Assembly (NCBI GenBank): GCA_910588285.1
Contig: CAJUQB010000028.1
Coordinates: forward strand, 3,948 to 20,001
DNA: 16,054 nt
Direction of reading: 5' to 3'
DNA from: an uncultured Lachnospiraceae bacterium
GTDB lineage: Bacteria; Bacillota; Clostridia; Lachnospirales; Lachnospiraceae
In this document: positions 1 to 6,669 of the stretch, in pieces
Layout of the letters: every line of letters begins with the position of its first letter
Numbering within the stretch: position 1 is the stretch's first letter
The notes under the pieces: generated by a model
The model's database searches: none
What the model saw: only the letters and a program-made list of their open reading frames with translations
What the model was told of the DNA's origin: nothing
Made by a program: the position numbers and the translations under genes

Positions 1-657
1 GATCAGAGGGCCGCCGGAATTGCCGGAATTGATAGCCGCATCTATCTGGATGCTTCTTACCCCCGTTCCGGTTGTAGTCAGAAGCCGTCCAAATATTCCG
101 CCTGTAGCAGTAGCATCCGCGCTGTCCCAGGAGGTAGTCGCCTCCACAAATACATTTTCGGAAAGGCCGGGATACCCAATAGCAAATACCTGGGAAAAGG
201 CCATATCATCCGTTGGCTCACACAGTGGGAGCGCCCTGCGCTTGGAGGTGGCCTTATCCAGCTTTAATATTGCAATATCCTTGATCTCATCGCCGCCTAC
301 AAGGTATGCCTCCTCATAATCGTCAGAGCTGTAATATACCCTGATTTTTGCCCGTACGGTTCCCTCCTCCTTTGTACTTCTGACCACATATTTTTGCAGC
401 TCTCCTGAGCCATTCGAAACAAACCTTTTGATTACATGATAATTTGTGATCAGATAGGTGGGATCCTGATCCAAATATCCCACAAAAAAACCTGTTCCCC
501 AGCCAAAATCATCGACTCTCCCATTGGAGTATTCCATTCTGGTGTTTACAACTGCAACGCTGTCACGGGCGTCTGCTGCCTGTGCAGCTGCAGGGAATAA
601 GCCAAACATCAGAAAAAATACTGTCACAAACAAAATCCCAAACTGTTTTTTCTTCAT
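1..657 (-). CDS. Secreted trypsin-like (S1/HtrA-type) serine protease, C-terminus cut by window edge
   Basis: Translating the minus strand from the ATG at 657 gives 219 residues that run off the window without a stop. Residues 1-28 form a signal peptide (KKK, hydrophobic core, then AAAQA), so the enzyme is exported. The chymotrypsin-fold triad is complete: H74 in TNYHVI, D127 in KDIAILKL and S214 in GNSGGPL. This is the arrangement of HtrA/DegP-type proteases. Whether a PDZ domain follows cannot be seen. The gene starts 22 bases after the PP2C stop and is probably the last visible gene of the kinase-FHA-phosphatase operon. The ribosome binding site is weak for the ATG. An in-frame GTG three codons upstream (666) sits nearer to AAAGG and is an alternative start. 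The link to phospho-signalling is inferred from position; the substrate is unknown. Confidence 0.88.
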   Translation of the reverse strand, partial: MKKKQFGILFVTVFFLMFGLFPAAAQAADARDSVAVVNTRMEYSNGRVDDFGWGTGFFVGYLDQDPTYLITNYHVIKRFVSNGSGELQKYVVRSTKEEGTVRAKIRVYYSSDDYEEAYLVGGDEIKDIAILKLDKATSKRRALPLCEPTDDMAFSQVFAIGYPGLSENVFVEATTSWDSADATATGGIFGRLLTTTGTGVRSIQIDAAINSGNSGGPLI

Positions 658-679
658 CGCAACCACATAACCTTTCTGT

Positions 680-1546
680 TTAATAACCGCATTGGATCAC
701 AAGTGCGGTGTAATTGTCCTGATACTGCCCCACAGACACCTGCTTGACCAGCTGTTCAAGGGAATCACAGATCTCCTTCGGCTTGGGCTCTGTGCAGCAT
801 CGAAGCAGCTGCTCCTCTGTGAGCACTCCGGCAATCCCGTCTGAGCACAGTAGGAGGATGTCTCCCGGCATAAGTGGGAACGGACGGCGCAGGAAATCCA
901 CATCCTCCAGTCTCTCCATACCCAGAAACTGGGAAAGGGCGGCCTTCTCGCCGTTCTGCTCCGCTGACCAGGGGTCCATAGTATCGTTTTGGATGGAGCG
1001 CAGGTATTCCCTGTACAAAATATTCTGGGGACGGTTCATACGGAACAGCTGCCCATTTCTTTTCAAATACAGATAGCTGTCCCCAACGCTGGCAAAATAC
1101 AGGCTCCCCTCATAAATCACACATGCAACTACCGTACTTCCGCCCTCACCCCGTAAAAGGGAAAAGGTTTTTTCATTTGCATGGAGGATGCTCTCATATA
1201 GCTGGCCAGCAATGCCTTCCTGCTGGTCAAAATGTTCAAACTCCTGCCTTATGCTGGAGACTGCCGTATCGCTGGCCAACCGTCCCTCCCTCATACCGCC
1301 CATACCATCCGCAAGAACCGCAAGCAGCCCCTTTTTCCGGCTCCGCGCCAGATCCAGTACATTGGAAAAGGCAAAGGCATCCTCCTGTCTTTCACAAGTT
1401 CCCAAACCCTGAAGATTTGCCACCTGATAGCGCATCAGGCGCCTTATGTCTGTCCCTGGGCTATCACCGGCAGGCTGCAGCGTTGTGCTGCGCTCTCTTG
1501 GGCTTGGCGCCCTGTATCTGCCCCATGGCAAAAATCTACTCTTCAT
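680..1546 (-). CDS. PP2C-family Ser/Thr protein phosphatase
   Basis: This 288-residue protein has all the PP2C metal-binding motifs: D56 in QEDAF, D80-G81 in ADGMGG, GGST near 136, D156 in SVGDS, D236 in CSDGI and D277 in QDNYT. Family members are Mn/Mg-dependent phosphatases that remove phosphate from Ser/Thr, here presumably reversing the kinase two genes upstream. It has no membrane segment or signal peptide, so it should be cytoplasmic. The first 40 residues are basic, Pro/Arg-rich and outside the domain. I chose the ATG at 1546 because GGAG lies 7 bases before it. An ATG at 1642 in the same frame would lie deep inside the FHA gene and has no good binding site. The gene overlaps the FHA gene by 11 bases, which implies translational coupling. 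Similar to Stp/PrpC phosphatases paired with PknB/PrkC kinases. Confidence 0.9.
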   Translation of the reverse strand: MKSRFLPWGRYRAPSPRERSTTLQPAGDSPGTDIRRLMRYQVANLQGLGTCERQEDAFAFSNVLDLARSRKKGLLAVLADGMGGMREGRLASDTAVSSIRQEFEHFDQQEGIAGQLYESILHANEKTFSLLRGEGGSTVVACVIYEGSLYFASVGDSYLYLKRNGQLFRMNRPQNILYREYLRSIQNDTMDPWSAEQNGEKAALSQFLGMERLEDVDFLRRPFPLMPGDILLLCSDGIAGVLTEEQLLRCCTEPKPKEICDSLEQLVKQVSVGQYQDNYTALVIQCGY

Positions 1547-2114
1547 GCCGTTTCTCCGTATCCTGCTCTTTATCCCACTGAAACCTTTCTCCGCACAGGG
1601 GTACAAACAGCAGCTTTGTATTTCCCAGCTCAATGCGGTCATATGCAGACAGCTTTACGGGAACATACACCGGGTCGTCATTTAAATATATGTTGTTTGT
1701 GCTCATCCCGGGTATTAATTGAAAATTGTTGTGCTTAGGGTCATAAGCCAGCCTTGCATGGGTGTCCTTTGAGATGGTAGGGTCGGATGGAATGCAGACA
1801 TCCATGCCTTCTCCCCGCCCTATGGTATTGATCCTGGCCCACAGATGATAGGCCTTTCCCTTTTCGGCGCCTTCAATGCAGGTAAGCCACCCCACCACCG
1901 GCTCAAAATGATAGTTCCGCTGAAAGACAGCCACCGTCCTGTTCTGTTCATCCTGCCTTCGGCGATACCCCTCCGGCGCCACCGTTCTCCCTGTTTTGGC
2001 AGGCTCCATGCTCTCGTCAAAATGAATGGCATTGCTCTCCTTACCACAGTAGGGGCAGGACGGGGATTGGTCCGGATCATAAATATGCCCGTTTTTACAT
2101 TCCACAATTGCCAT
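1536..2114 (-). CDS. Zinc-ribbon plus FHA-domain phosphothreonine-binding protein
   Basis: The protein has 192 residues. The N-terminus holds a small putative zinc site (C6, H10, C20, C23 with CPYCG). A linker of about 50 residues follows, then an FHA domain at roughly 75-172. The FHA signature residues are visible: G99-R100 in TIGRG, S115 and H119 in TISKDTHARL, and N140-N141 in the loop before the last strands. FHA domains bind phosphothreonine peptides, so this is the likely reader or substrate of the kinase encoded 18 bases upstream. The linker carries two copies of RTVA (T44 and T60), 16 residues apart, which resemble phosphoacceptor sites. GGAGG lies 7 bases before the start. No membrane segment is seen. 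The partner it recruits is unknown. Confidence 0.87.
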   Translation of the reverse strand: MAIVECKNGHIYDPDQSPSCPYCGKESNAIHFDESMEPAKTGRTVAPEGYRRRQDEQNRTVAVFQRNYHFEPVVGWLTCIEGAEKGKAYHLWARINTIGRGEGMDVCIPSDPTISKDTHARLAYDPKHNNFQLIPGMSTNNIYLNDDPVYVPVKLSAYDRIELGNTKLLFVPLCGERFQWDKEQDTEKRHEE

Positions 2115-2132
2115 AACTTTTCCTCCTTCATC

Positions 2133-3290
2133 TTAATTATCACTGTTGATGATGATTCCACTGTCCCTTCCTTCTACAACCTCGTATTCATAGCCAGCTC
2201 CTCCTTCCGGCTCTCTGGTTCCTTCCGCCCCTCCCGCTTCCTTCCCCTCCTCCATGGCTGCCGGTATCGATCGGGGACCCAAGGGCCCGGCCTTGGTCTT
2301 GTGCATCCCTCTGTATATTTGAATGCATACAGCTGCTGCAGCAATACCCCCAAGTACTGCGGCAGCGGATAACAGCCATTTCCGGGCAGAAACCACTTCT
2401 TTTTTGATTTCCTCTGTTCCCAGCGCTTTTCGAAAGGCAGATACATCCTGAAACCGATCCCCGGGCTGGATTGCAAGGGCTTTTTGTAACGCAGCCTCAA
2501 CCTTCACTGGGATGCTGGGATTGAAACGGCGGGGTGGAATCCATGTATCCTGCTCTGCACGGTCTATCGAATCAGGAGGAACCTGTCCAGTGAGTACATA
2601 GTAAAAGGTTGCTGCCAACGCATATACATCCGTATAGGGCCCCTGCTTTCCGTGCCTTGAATACTGCTCCCAAGGAGAAAATCCATAGGTGAGAACCACA
2701 TCCAGGCTCTGGCTTTTCTCTCCCAGGCTGTACCGGGCAGAGCCAAAATCCAGAAGCTTCGCTGTTCCTTCAGGCGTAATCATAATATTTTCCGGCTTGA
2801 TATCCCTGTGGATAATCCCCTTGCTGTGGACAGCATCCAGCGCATCCAAAATAGGGCTGAGAATACAGAATGCCTCCTCCCATCCGACGCTCCCGGCCCT
2901 CCTGTCTATGTACTGCTGAAGGCTTATTCCATCTAAAAGCTCCATCACAAAGTATGCGGTATTCTTCTCTTCAAAATAACTGTAAACATGAACAATATTG
3001 GGGGTCCCGATAAATTCGGCAAGGGTTTGGGCCTCATCTAGAAATCGCATTCTGCCATAGAGAAAGTTTTCTTCTTTCTCCCTGGAATAAGGAGAAACCG
3101 TATGTCCATTGCCCCTTACTGCCACCGTATCCGGAAAATATTCCTTAATTGCCACAATCTCTCCTGTTTTATGGTCCTTGGCCACATAGGTAATGCCAAA
3201 GCCTCCCTGCCCCAACACCCGCTCAATCATATATTGTCCTGCAAGAACGCTTCCCTGCGGCAGGGCAAGGGGATATTTTTCGTCTGTCAT
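2133..3290 (-). CDS. Membrane-anchored Hanks-type Ser/Thr protein kinase
   Basis: The protein has 385 residues. The catalytic domain covers about 15-290: glycine loop GQGGFG (27-32), VAIK lysine K49, helix-C glutamate E86, HRDIKPEN (161-168) and DFG (181-183). In place of a classical APE motif it has the GFSPWEQY segment (203-210) common in bacterial kinases. A hydrophobic stretch at about 305-325 is the single membrane segment, followed by a short Gly/Glu-rich outer tail of about 60 residues. There are no PASTA repeats, so it is not a canonical PrkC. All catalytic residues are present, so it should be active. AGGAGG lies 8-9 bases before the ATG. It is the first gene of the kinase-FHA-phosphatase-protease operon and is preceded by a long leader with a possible attenuator. 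Confidence 0.92.
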   Translation of the reverse strand: MTDEKYPLALPQGSVLAGQYMIERVLGQGGFGITYVAKDHKTGEIVAIKEYFPDTVAVRGNGHTVSPYSREKEENFLYGRMRFLDEAQTLAEFIGTPNIVHVYSYFEEKNTAYFVMELLDGISLQQYIDRRAGSVGWEEAFCILSPILDALDAVHSKGIIHRDIKPENIMITPEGTAKLLDFGSARYSLGEKSQSLDVVLTYGFSPWEQYSRHGKQGPYTDVYALAATFYYVLTGQVPPDSIDRAEQDTWIPPRRFNPSIPVKVEAALQKALAIQPGDRFQDVSAFRKALGTEEIKKEVVSARKWLLSAAAVLGGIAAAAVCIQIYRGMHKTKAGPLGPRSIPAAMEEGKEAGGAEGTREPEGGAGYEYEVVEGRDSGIIINSDN

Positions 3291-3346
3291 CCTATTTTCC
3301 TCCTGTCACTCCAGAGCATGTCTGAATTTTCATGTTCAGAGCAAAC

Positions 3347-3413
3347 AAAAAAGCACCACATATCTGCTTTCTCCTTGTGGATTCCAAAAGGAAAACAAAT
3401 CTATCGTGCTTTT
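3347..3413 (-). terminator. Attenuator-like terminator hairpin in the kinase operon leader
   Basis: On the minus strand AAAAGCAC (3413-3406) can pair with GTGCTTTT (3356-3349), followed directly by a run of six T (3352-3347). CCAC (3380-3377) can also pair with GTGG (3359-3356), sharing one base with the main stem. Two competing helices are possible. GGAAAA (3415-3410) with TTTTCC (3395-3390) uses the 5' arm. ATCTGC (3436-3431) with GCAGAT (3367-3362) crosses the terminator helix. The hairpin lies inside the leader, before the kinase start, so it would stop transcription of the operon unless the 5' arm is occupied. The structure was drawn by eye. Confidence 0.5.
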
Positions 3414-3442
3414 CCAGTCACTTCTCTATTGCAGATCAACAT
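3401..3442 (-). CDS. Possible 13-residue leader peptide of the kinase operon
   Basis: An ATG at 3442 opens a 13-codon frame (MLICNREVTGKAR, then TAG). AAGAGG (3453-3448) ends five bases before the ATG, an acceptable Shine-Dalgarno placement. The last codons contain AAAAGCAC, the 5' arm of the terminator hairpin. A ribosome finishing the peptide would cover that arm, and a missing or early-stalled ribosome would leave it free. This geometry is what suggests a real leader peptide. A frame this short can occur by chance, and I know no family with this sequence. An overlapping 17-codon frame starting slightly upstream has no ribosome binding site. Confidence 0.35.
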   Translation of the reverse strand: MLICNREVTGKAR

Positions 3443-3503
3443 TTTAACCTCTTGCTTTTCTTTGGTATTCTCTGATGGATATACAGCATTTATGACATAA
3501 TTC

Positions 3504-3532
3504 AGTATAGCATACTCAAATTTACCCGTCTA
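3504..3532 (-). promoter_or_regulatory. Sigma-A type promoter for the kinase operon
   Basis: The minus strand shows TAGACG (3532-3527), a 17-base spacer, and TATACT (3509-3504) preceded by TG one base upstream, which makes an extended -10. The stretch just upstream (about 3533-3600) is very AT-rich and could act as an UP element. Transcription would begin near 3497, giving a leader of about 207 bases before the kinase ATG. The 377-base gap between the HEPN and kinase genes holds this promoter, the leader described here, a small inverted repeat (TCTGAA at 3321-3326, TTCAGA at 3335-3340) and the HEPN terminator. Confidence 0.65.
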
Positions 3533-3616
3533 GCATATTAAAAAATAATGCGTATTTATAATACTACTTATTACTTTTTACTCTATTTACAAGAGCTTCC
3601 GCAAATCTATATTGTG

Positions 3617-3644
3617 AAAAATGCCCGCCAGAGGCGAGCATTTT
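3617..3644 (-). terminator. Rho-independent terminator after the MNT-HEPN pair
   Basis: On the minus strand AAAATGCTCGCC and GGCGGGCATTTT form a 12-bp stem with one G-U pair and a 3-base loop, ending in a run of T. It lies 23 bases past the HEPN stop. The single wobble pair becomes a C-A mismatch in a plus-strand transcript, so the terminator works best for the minus-strand genes. It separates the HEPN module from the kinase promoter. Confidence 0.82.
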
Positions 3645-3667
3645 CTTTATCAGCGATTTTCTTGAAA

Positions 3668-4072
3668 TCAATCTAAAATATTCTGTTCTTTTAAATATGC
3701 CTGTACATTTTCCAGGATAAAAATTGCTGTTTTATACTGCTTTTCTGCATCTTCTGATGAAACCACAAAAAAATCACTATAATCACTTTCCTCGCGAATC
3801 ATCTTTATCCTTCCCAGCCTTTTCCCCAGTTCTTTCGGAAAAATATCTGCTGCCACATATTTTTTATTAAAATAAGCAACTGCATCTTTATGACGTTTAA
3901 AATCAACGCCCTCTACTGCTAAAACTGCTTTTATTGCATAAAATGCAACATAATAAGAGCGATTGATGCAATCTCTGAAAAACTGATTGTCTAAACACAT
4001 TTTTGCATTTGCCAGCGTCTCATTTGCTAATGATAAACGATACTTTGAAAGCTCTTTCTCCTTATCCTGCAT
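3668..4072 (-). CDS. HEPN-domain protein, putative toxin half of an MNT-HEPN pair
   Basis: This 134-residue all-helical protein fits the HEPN family that pairs with minimal nucleotidyltransferases. Visible family marks are NRSYYVAFYA (37-46), the RHKDAVAYF segment (60-68) and REESDYSDFF (93-102). Active HEPN RNases have an R-x(4-6)-H motif. Here R38 is followed seven residues later by Y45, not His, so RNase activity is doubtful; H61 is too far away to replace it. Y or F at this place is, as I recall, frequent in this subfamily. The start overlaps the MNT gene by 11 bases, and GAGGGG lies 10 bases before the ATG. The gene is clearly more AT-rich than pnp, which suggests acquisition. It could be an inactive partner or a regulator rather than a toxin. 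Confidence 0.82.
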   Translation of the reverse strand: MQDKEKELSKYRLSLANETLANAKMCLDNQFFRDCINRSYYVAFYAIKAVLAVEGVDFKRHKDAVAYFNKKYVAADIFPKELGKRLGRIKMIREESDYSDFFVVSSEDAEKQYKTAIFILENVQAYLKEQNILD

Positions 4073-4400
4073 GAATCAACAGCCCCTCATCTTTGATATT
4101 ACGATAATATGGCAAATAGTCTACCCAATCGTTAAAATGAACTTCATTCTTAATTACCGGTGAGATGTCAATACCATATTTTATCAAATACTCAAACGCA
4201 CAATCTGACACAGGTTCCAGATAACTCCTGATACCATCCTCCGAGGTTTTTACAAGTATCATCACATCAATGTCCGAATGATCTGTATAATCGCCTCTCG
4301 CATAAGAGCCGTATACAATAATCTGACTCAAATCATTCCCAAAAAGAAGCTTTATATCTTTTGCAAACCTACTTATCAAATCACCAACAGAACCGGACAT
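4062..4400 (-). CDS. MNT-type minimal nucleotidyltransferase, putative antitoxin half
   Basis: The protein has 112 residues with the DNA polymerase beta-like core GSYARGDYTDHSDIDV (31-46). G31-S32 and the acidic pair D43 and D45 are present, and a third carboxylate is probably D78 in YGIDISP. Related MntA proteins AMPylate their HEPN partner to neutralise it; that activity here is inference. I chose the ATG at 4400 because GAGGTG lies 5-6 bases before it. A longer frame from 4475 has no binding site and runs through the inverted repeat. It overlaps the downstream HEPN gene by 11 bases, the usual layout of these pairs. It lies about 100 bases after pnp, with no strong promoter seen between, so it may be partly expressed by readthrough from pnp. 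Confidence 0.85.
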   Translation of the reverse strand: MSGSVGDLISRFAKDIKLLFGNDLSQIIVYGSYARGDYTDHSDIDVMILVKTSEDGIRSYLEPVSDCAFEYLIKYGIDISPVIKNEVHFNDWVDYLPYYRNIKDEGLLIHAG

Positions 4401-4428
4401 TCCATCACCTCTACTCCCAATTTGTACA

Positions 4429-4490
4429 ATATGCCATGCACAATATACACACGCCCCATCTGTCGGGCAGCGCATACATGCATGGCATAT
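4429..4490 (-). repeat. 12-bp perfect inverted repeat between pnp and the MNT gene
   Basis: ATATGCCATGCA at 4429-4440 and TGCATGGCATAT at 4479-4490 are perfect inverted copies around a 38-base centre. The centre can pair further in a minus-strand transcript, using several G-U pairs that would be A-C mismatches in a plus-strand transcript, so an RNA structure read with pnp is favoured. No T-run follows, so it is not a standard terminator. It could be an operator for the MNT-HEPN pair, a pnp 3'-end stabiliser or a remnant of insertion. Confidence 0.6.
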
Positions 4491-4502
4491 CTATCACCCT
4501 GT

Positions 4503-6599
4503 TTATCGCTTCTGCTGGGGCACATCCTTCATACTGAAGCTGATCCGTCCCATCTTGTCCTTCCCAAGGCAGACAACCGTCACCTTGTCTCCCAGGGTCA
4601 GCACATCCTCCACACGGTTGATGCGCTCCTTGGAAATCTTGGAGATGTGAACCATTCCTTCCTTGCCAGGCGCAAATTCCAGGAAAGCGCCGAATTCCTT
4701 GATGCTGACAACCTTGCCCTTGAAGATCTGGCCGGCTTCAAAATCCGTGACAATGATCTGGATCATCTCCATGGCCTTGTCCATCATGGCCTGGTCCGTT
4801 CCGCAGATGGATACAGCCCCGTCGTCGGAGATGTCAATCTTCACGCCGGTCTGGTCAATGATGGCATTGATGGTCTTGCCGCGCTGTCCCACCACGTCGC
4901 CAATCTTCTGAGGATCAATCTGAATCTGGATGATCTTGGGCGCATAGGGGCCAACTTCCTTCCTGGGCTCGGCGATGGCCTTGGACATTACCTCGTCCAT
5001 AATATACAGCCTTGCCTCCCTGGTTCTTGCAATTGCCTCCTCCACAATGGGTCTGGTGAGACCATGGATCTTAATATCCATCTGGATGGCAGTGATTCCT
5101 TCCCGGGTACCGGTTACCTTGAAATCCATGTCTCCAAAGAAATCCTCCAGGCCCTGGATATCCGTCAGCACGATGTAATCATCATCTGTCTCCCCGGTCA
5201 CAAGGCCGCAGGAAATACCGGCCACCATCTTCTTGATGGGCACTCCGGCTGCCATCAATGCCATACAGGAGGCACAGGTGGATGCCATGGAGGTGGATCC
5301 GTTGGACTCAAAGGTCTCGGATACCGCACGGATGGCGTAGGGGAACTCCTCCTCGCTGGGCAGTACCGGAATCAGCGCCCGCTCTGCCAGGGCCCCATGG
5401 CCAATCTCCCGGCGTCCCGGGCCGCGGCTGGGCTTTGTCTCTCCCACAGAATAGCTGGGGAAATTATAGTGATGCATATAACGCTTGTTTACTTCATTCT
5501 CATCCAGGCCGTCAATGCGCTGTACCTCTGACAATGGAGCCAGGGTTACCACATCGCAGATCTGGGTCTGTCCGCGGGTAAACATGGCAGAGCCATGGAC
5601 ACGCGGAATAATGTCAACCTCAGCCGCCAGCCTGCGGATCTGGTTGATCTCACGTCCGTCCGGGCGCTTTCTGTCCTTTAAGATCATCTTGCGGACTGTC
5701 TTCTTCTGGTACTGGTATACTGCCTCGGACAGCACCTCCAGCCACTCCTCGTTCTCCGCAAAGGCCTCCTCCAGCTTCTCGGTGATCTGGCGGATGTTCT
5801 CCTCACGCACCTGCTTCTCGTCAGTGAAAACGGCCGCTTCCATCTCCTGGGGCGGAACGATCTCCTGGATGGCTGCAAACAGTTCCTGGGGAACCGCACA
5901 GCTGGTATAGGTATGCTTTTCCTTGCCAACTTCTGCCACAATCCGGTTGATAAAAGCAATAATGGTCTGGTTCACCTCATGGGCCAGGTAAATGGCCTCC
6001 AGCATCCTGGCTTCCGGAATCTCATTGGCCCCGGCCTCAATCATAATCACCTTCTCACTGGTGGATGCCACCGTCAGGTTCAAGTCTCCCACCTTCCACT
6101 GCTCCTGGCTGGGATTGATCACAAATTCCCCGTCAATCATGCCAACCTGGGTAGTGGCGCAGGGGCCGGCAAAGGGAATGTCCGAAATGCTGGTTGCGAT
6201 TGCAGAGCCCAGCATAGCCACCAGCTCCGGACGGCATTGGGGATCCACGCTCATAACCAGGTTGTTCAGCGTCACATCGTTGCGGTAGTCCTTGGGGAAC
6301 AGCGGACGCATAGGACGGTCAATCACCCGGGCCGTCAATACGGCGTTCTCGGATGCCTTTCCCTCACGCTTGTTAAAGCCTCCCGGGATCTTGCCCACAG
6401 AGTAAAGCTTCTCTTCAAATTCTACGCTGAGGGGAAAAAAGTCGATCCCCTCTCTCGGCTTGTCGGAGGCCGTTGCAGTGGATAATACAACCGTATCGCC
6501 ATAGTGCATAAAGGCAGCGCCATTGGCCTGTGCTGCCACTCTGCCGATGTCTACGGTCAGGGTTCTCCCCGCCAGCTCCATCGAATAACTCTTGTACAT
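4503..6599 (-). CDS. pnp: Polyribonucleotide nucleotidyltransferase (PNPase)
   Basis: The 698-residue protein is full length for the family. It has an RNase PH domain 1 (about 10-140), a helical linker (about 240-310), RNase PH domain 2 (about 325-550) with GDMDFKVTG carrying the catalytic aspartates D490 and D492, a KH domain (555-615, G571-QRG) and an S1 domain (622-690). The enzyme degrades RNA 3' to 5' with phosphate, releasing nucleoside diphosphates, and forms a trimer in the cytoplasm. AGGAAGGAG lies about 5 bases before the ATG. It follows rpsO, as in many bacteria, with a 9-bp hairpin between them. No residue is missing and there is no sign of damage. Confidence 0.98.
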   Translation of the reverse strand: MYKSYSMELAGRTLTVDIGRVAAQANGAAFMHYGDTVVLSTATASDKPREGIDFFPLSVEFEEKLYSVGKIPGGFNKREGKASENAVLTARVIDRPMRPLFPKDYRNDVTLNNLVMSVDPQCRPELVAMLGSAIATSISDIPFAGPCATTQVGMIDGEFVINPSQEQWKVGDLNLTVASTSEKVIMIEAGANEIPEARMLEAIYLAHEVNQTIIAFINRIVAEVGKEKHTYTSCAVPQELFAAIQEIVPPQEMEAAVFTDEKQVREENIRQITEKLEEAFAENEEWLEVLSEAVYQYQKKTVRKMILKDRKRPDGREINQIRRLAAEVDIIPRVHGSAMFTRGQTQICDVVTLAPLSEVQRIDGLDENEVNKRYMHHYNFPSYSVGETKPSRGPGRREIGHGALAERALIPVLPSEEEFPYAIRAVSETFESNGSTSMASTCASCMALMAAGVPIKKMVAGISCGLVTGETDDDYIVLTDIQGLEDFFGDMDFKVTGTREGITAIQMDIKIHGLTRPIVEEAIARTREARLYIMDEVMSKAIAEPRKEVGPYAPKIIQIQIDPQKIGDVVGQRGKTINAIIDQTGVKIDISDDGAVSICGTDQAMMDKAMEMIQIIVTDFEAGQIFKGKVVSIKEFGAFLEFAPGKEGMVHISKISKERINRVEDVLTLGDKVTVVCLGKDKMGRISFSMKDVPQQKR

Positions 6600-6620
6600 A
6601 TGTTCTCCTTCCTAATACAA

Positions 6621-6644
6621 AGAGAGCGGATTGCCCCGCTCTCT
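6621..6644 (-). terminator. Hairpin between rpsO and pnp (attenuator or processing site)
   Basis: AGAGAGCGG and CCGCTCTCT form a perfect 9-bp stem with a 6-base loop. On the minus strand it is followed only by TTTGT, a poor T-run. It ends about 20 bases before the pnp ATG. In E. coli the rpsO-pnp gap holds a terminator and an RNase III site used for PNPase autocontrol. A similar role here is inference; partial termination is the simplest reading. Confidence 0.6.
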
Positions 6645-6669
6645 CCCTCTCTCTGCTCCCGCAGAAAGA

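Noticed and set aside
20..319. 99-codon plus-strand frame at the left edge
   Set aside because: It is antisense to the trypsin-like protease, whose signal peptide and catalytic triad are clear on the minus strand.
1547..1642. Longer PP2C start at 1642
   Set aside because: It would overlap the FHA gene by over 100 bases and lacks a binding site. The ATG at 1546 has GGAG 7 bases upstream.
3290..3500. T-box or known riboswitch in the kinase leader
   Set aside because: No T-box consensus and no core of a riboswitch class I can recognise. The leader-peptide reading fits the visible elements better.
4401..4475. N-terminal extension of the MNT protein from an ATG at 4475
   Set aside because: It has no ribosome binding site, a composition unlike the family, and it runs through the inverted repeat. 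The ATG at 4400 has GAGGTG at proper distance.
4278..5531. 417-codon open frame on the plus strand opposite pnp and the MNT gene
   Set aside because: It runs antisense to a complete PNPase gene, shows no recognisable domain and has no good ribosome binding site. It is a shadow of pnp codon usage.
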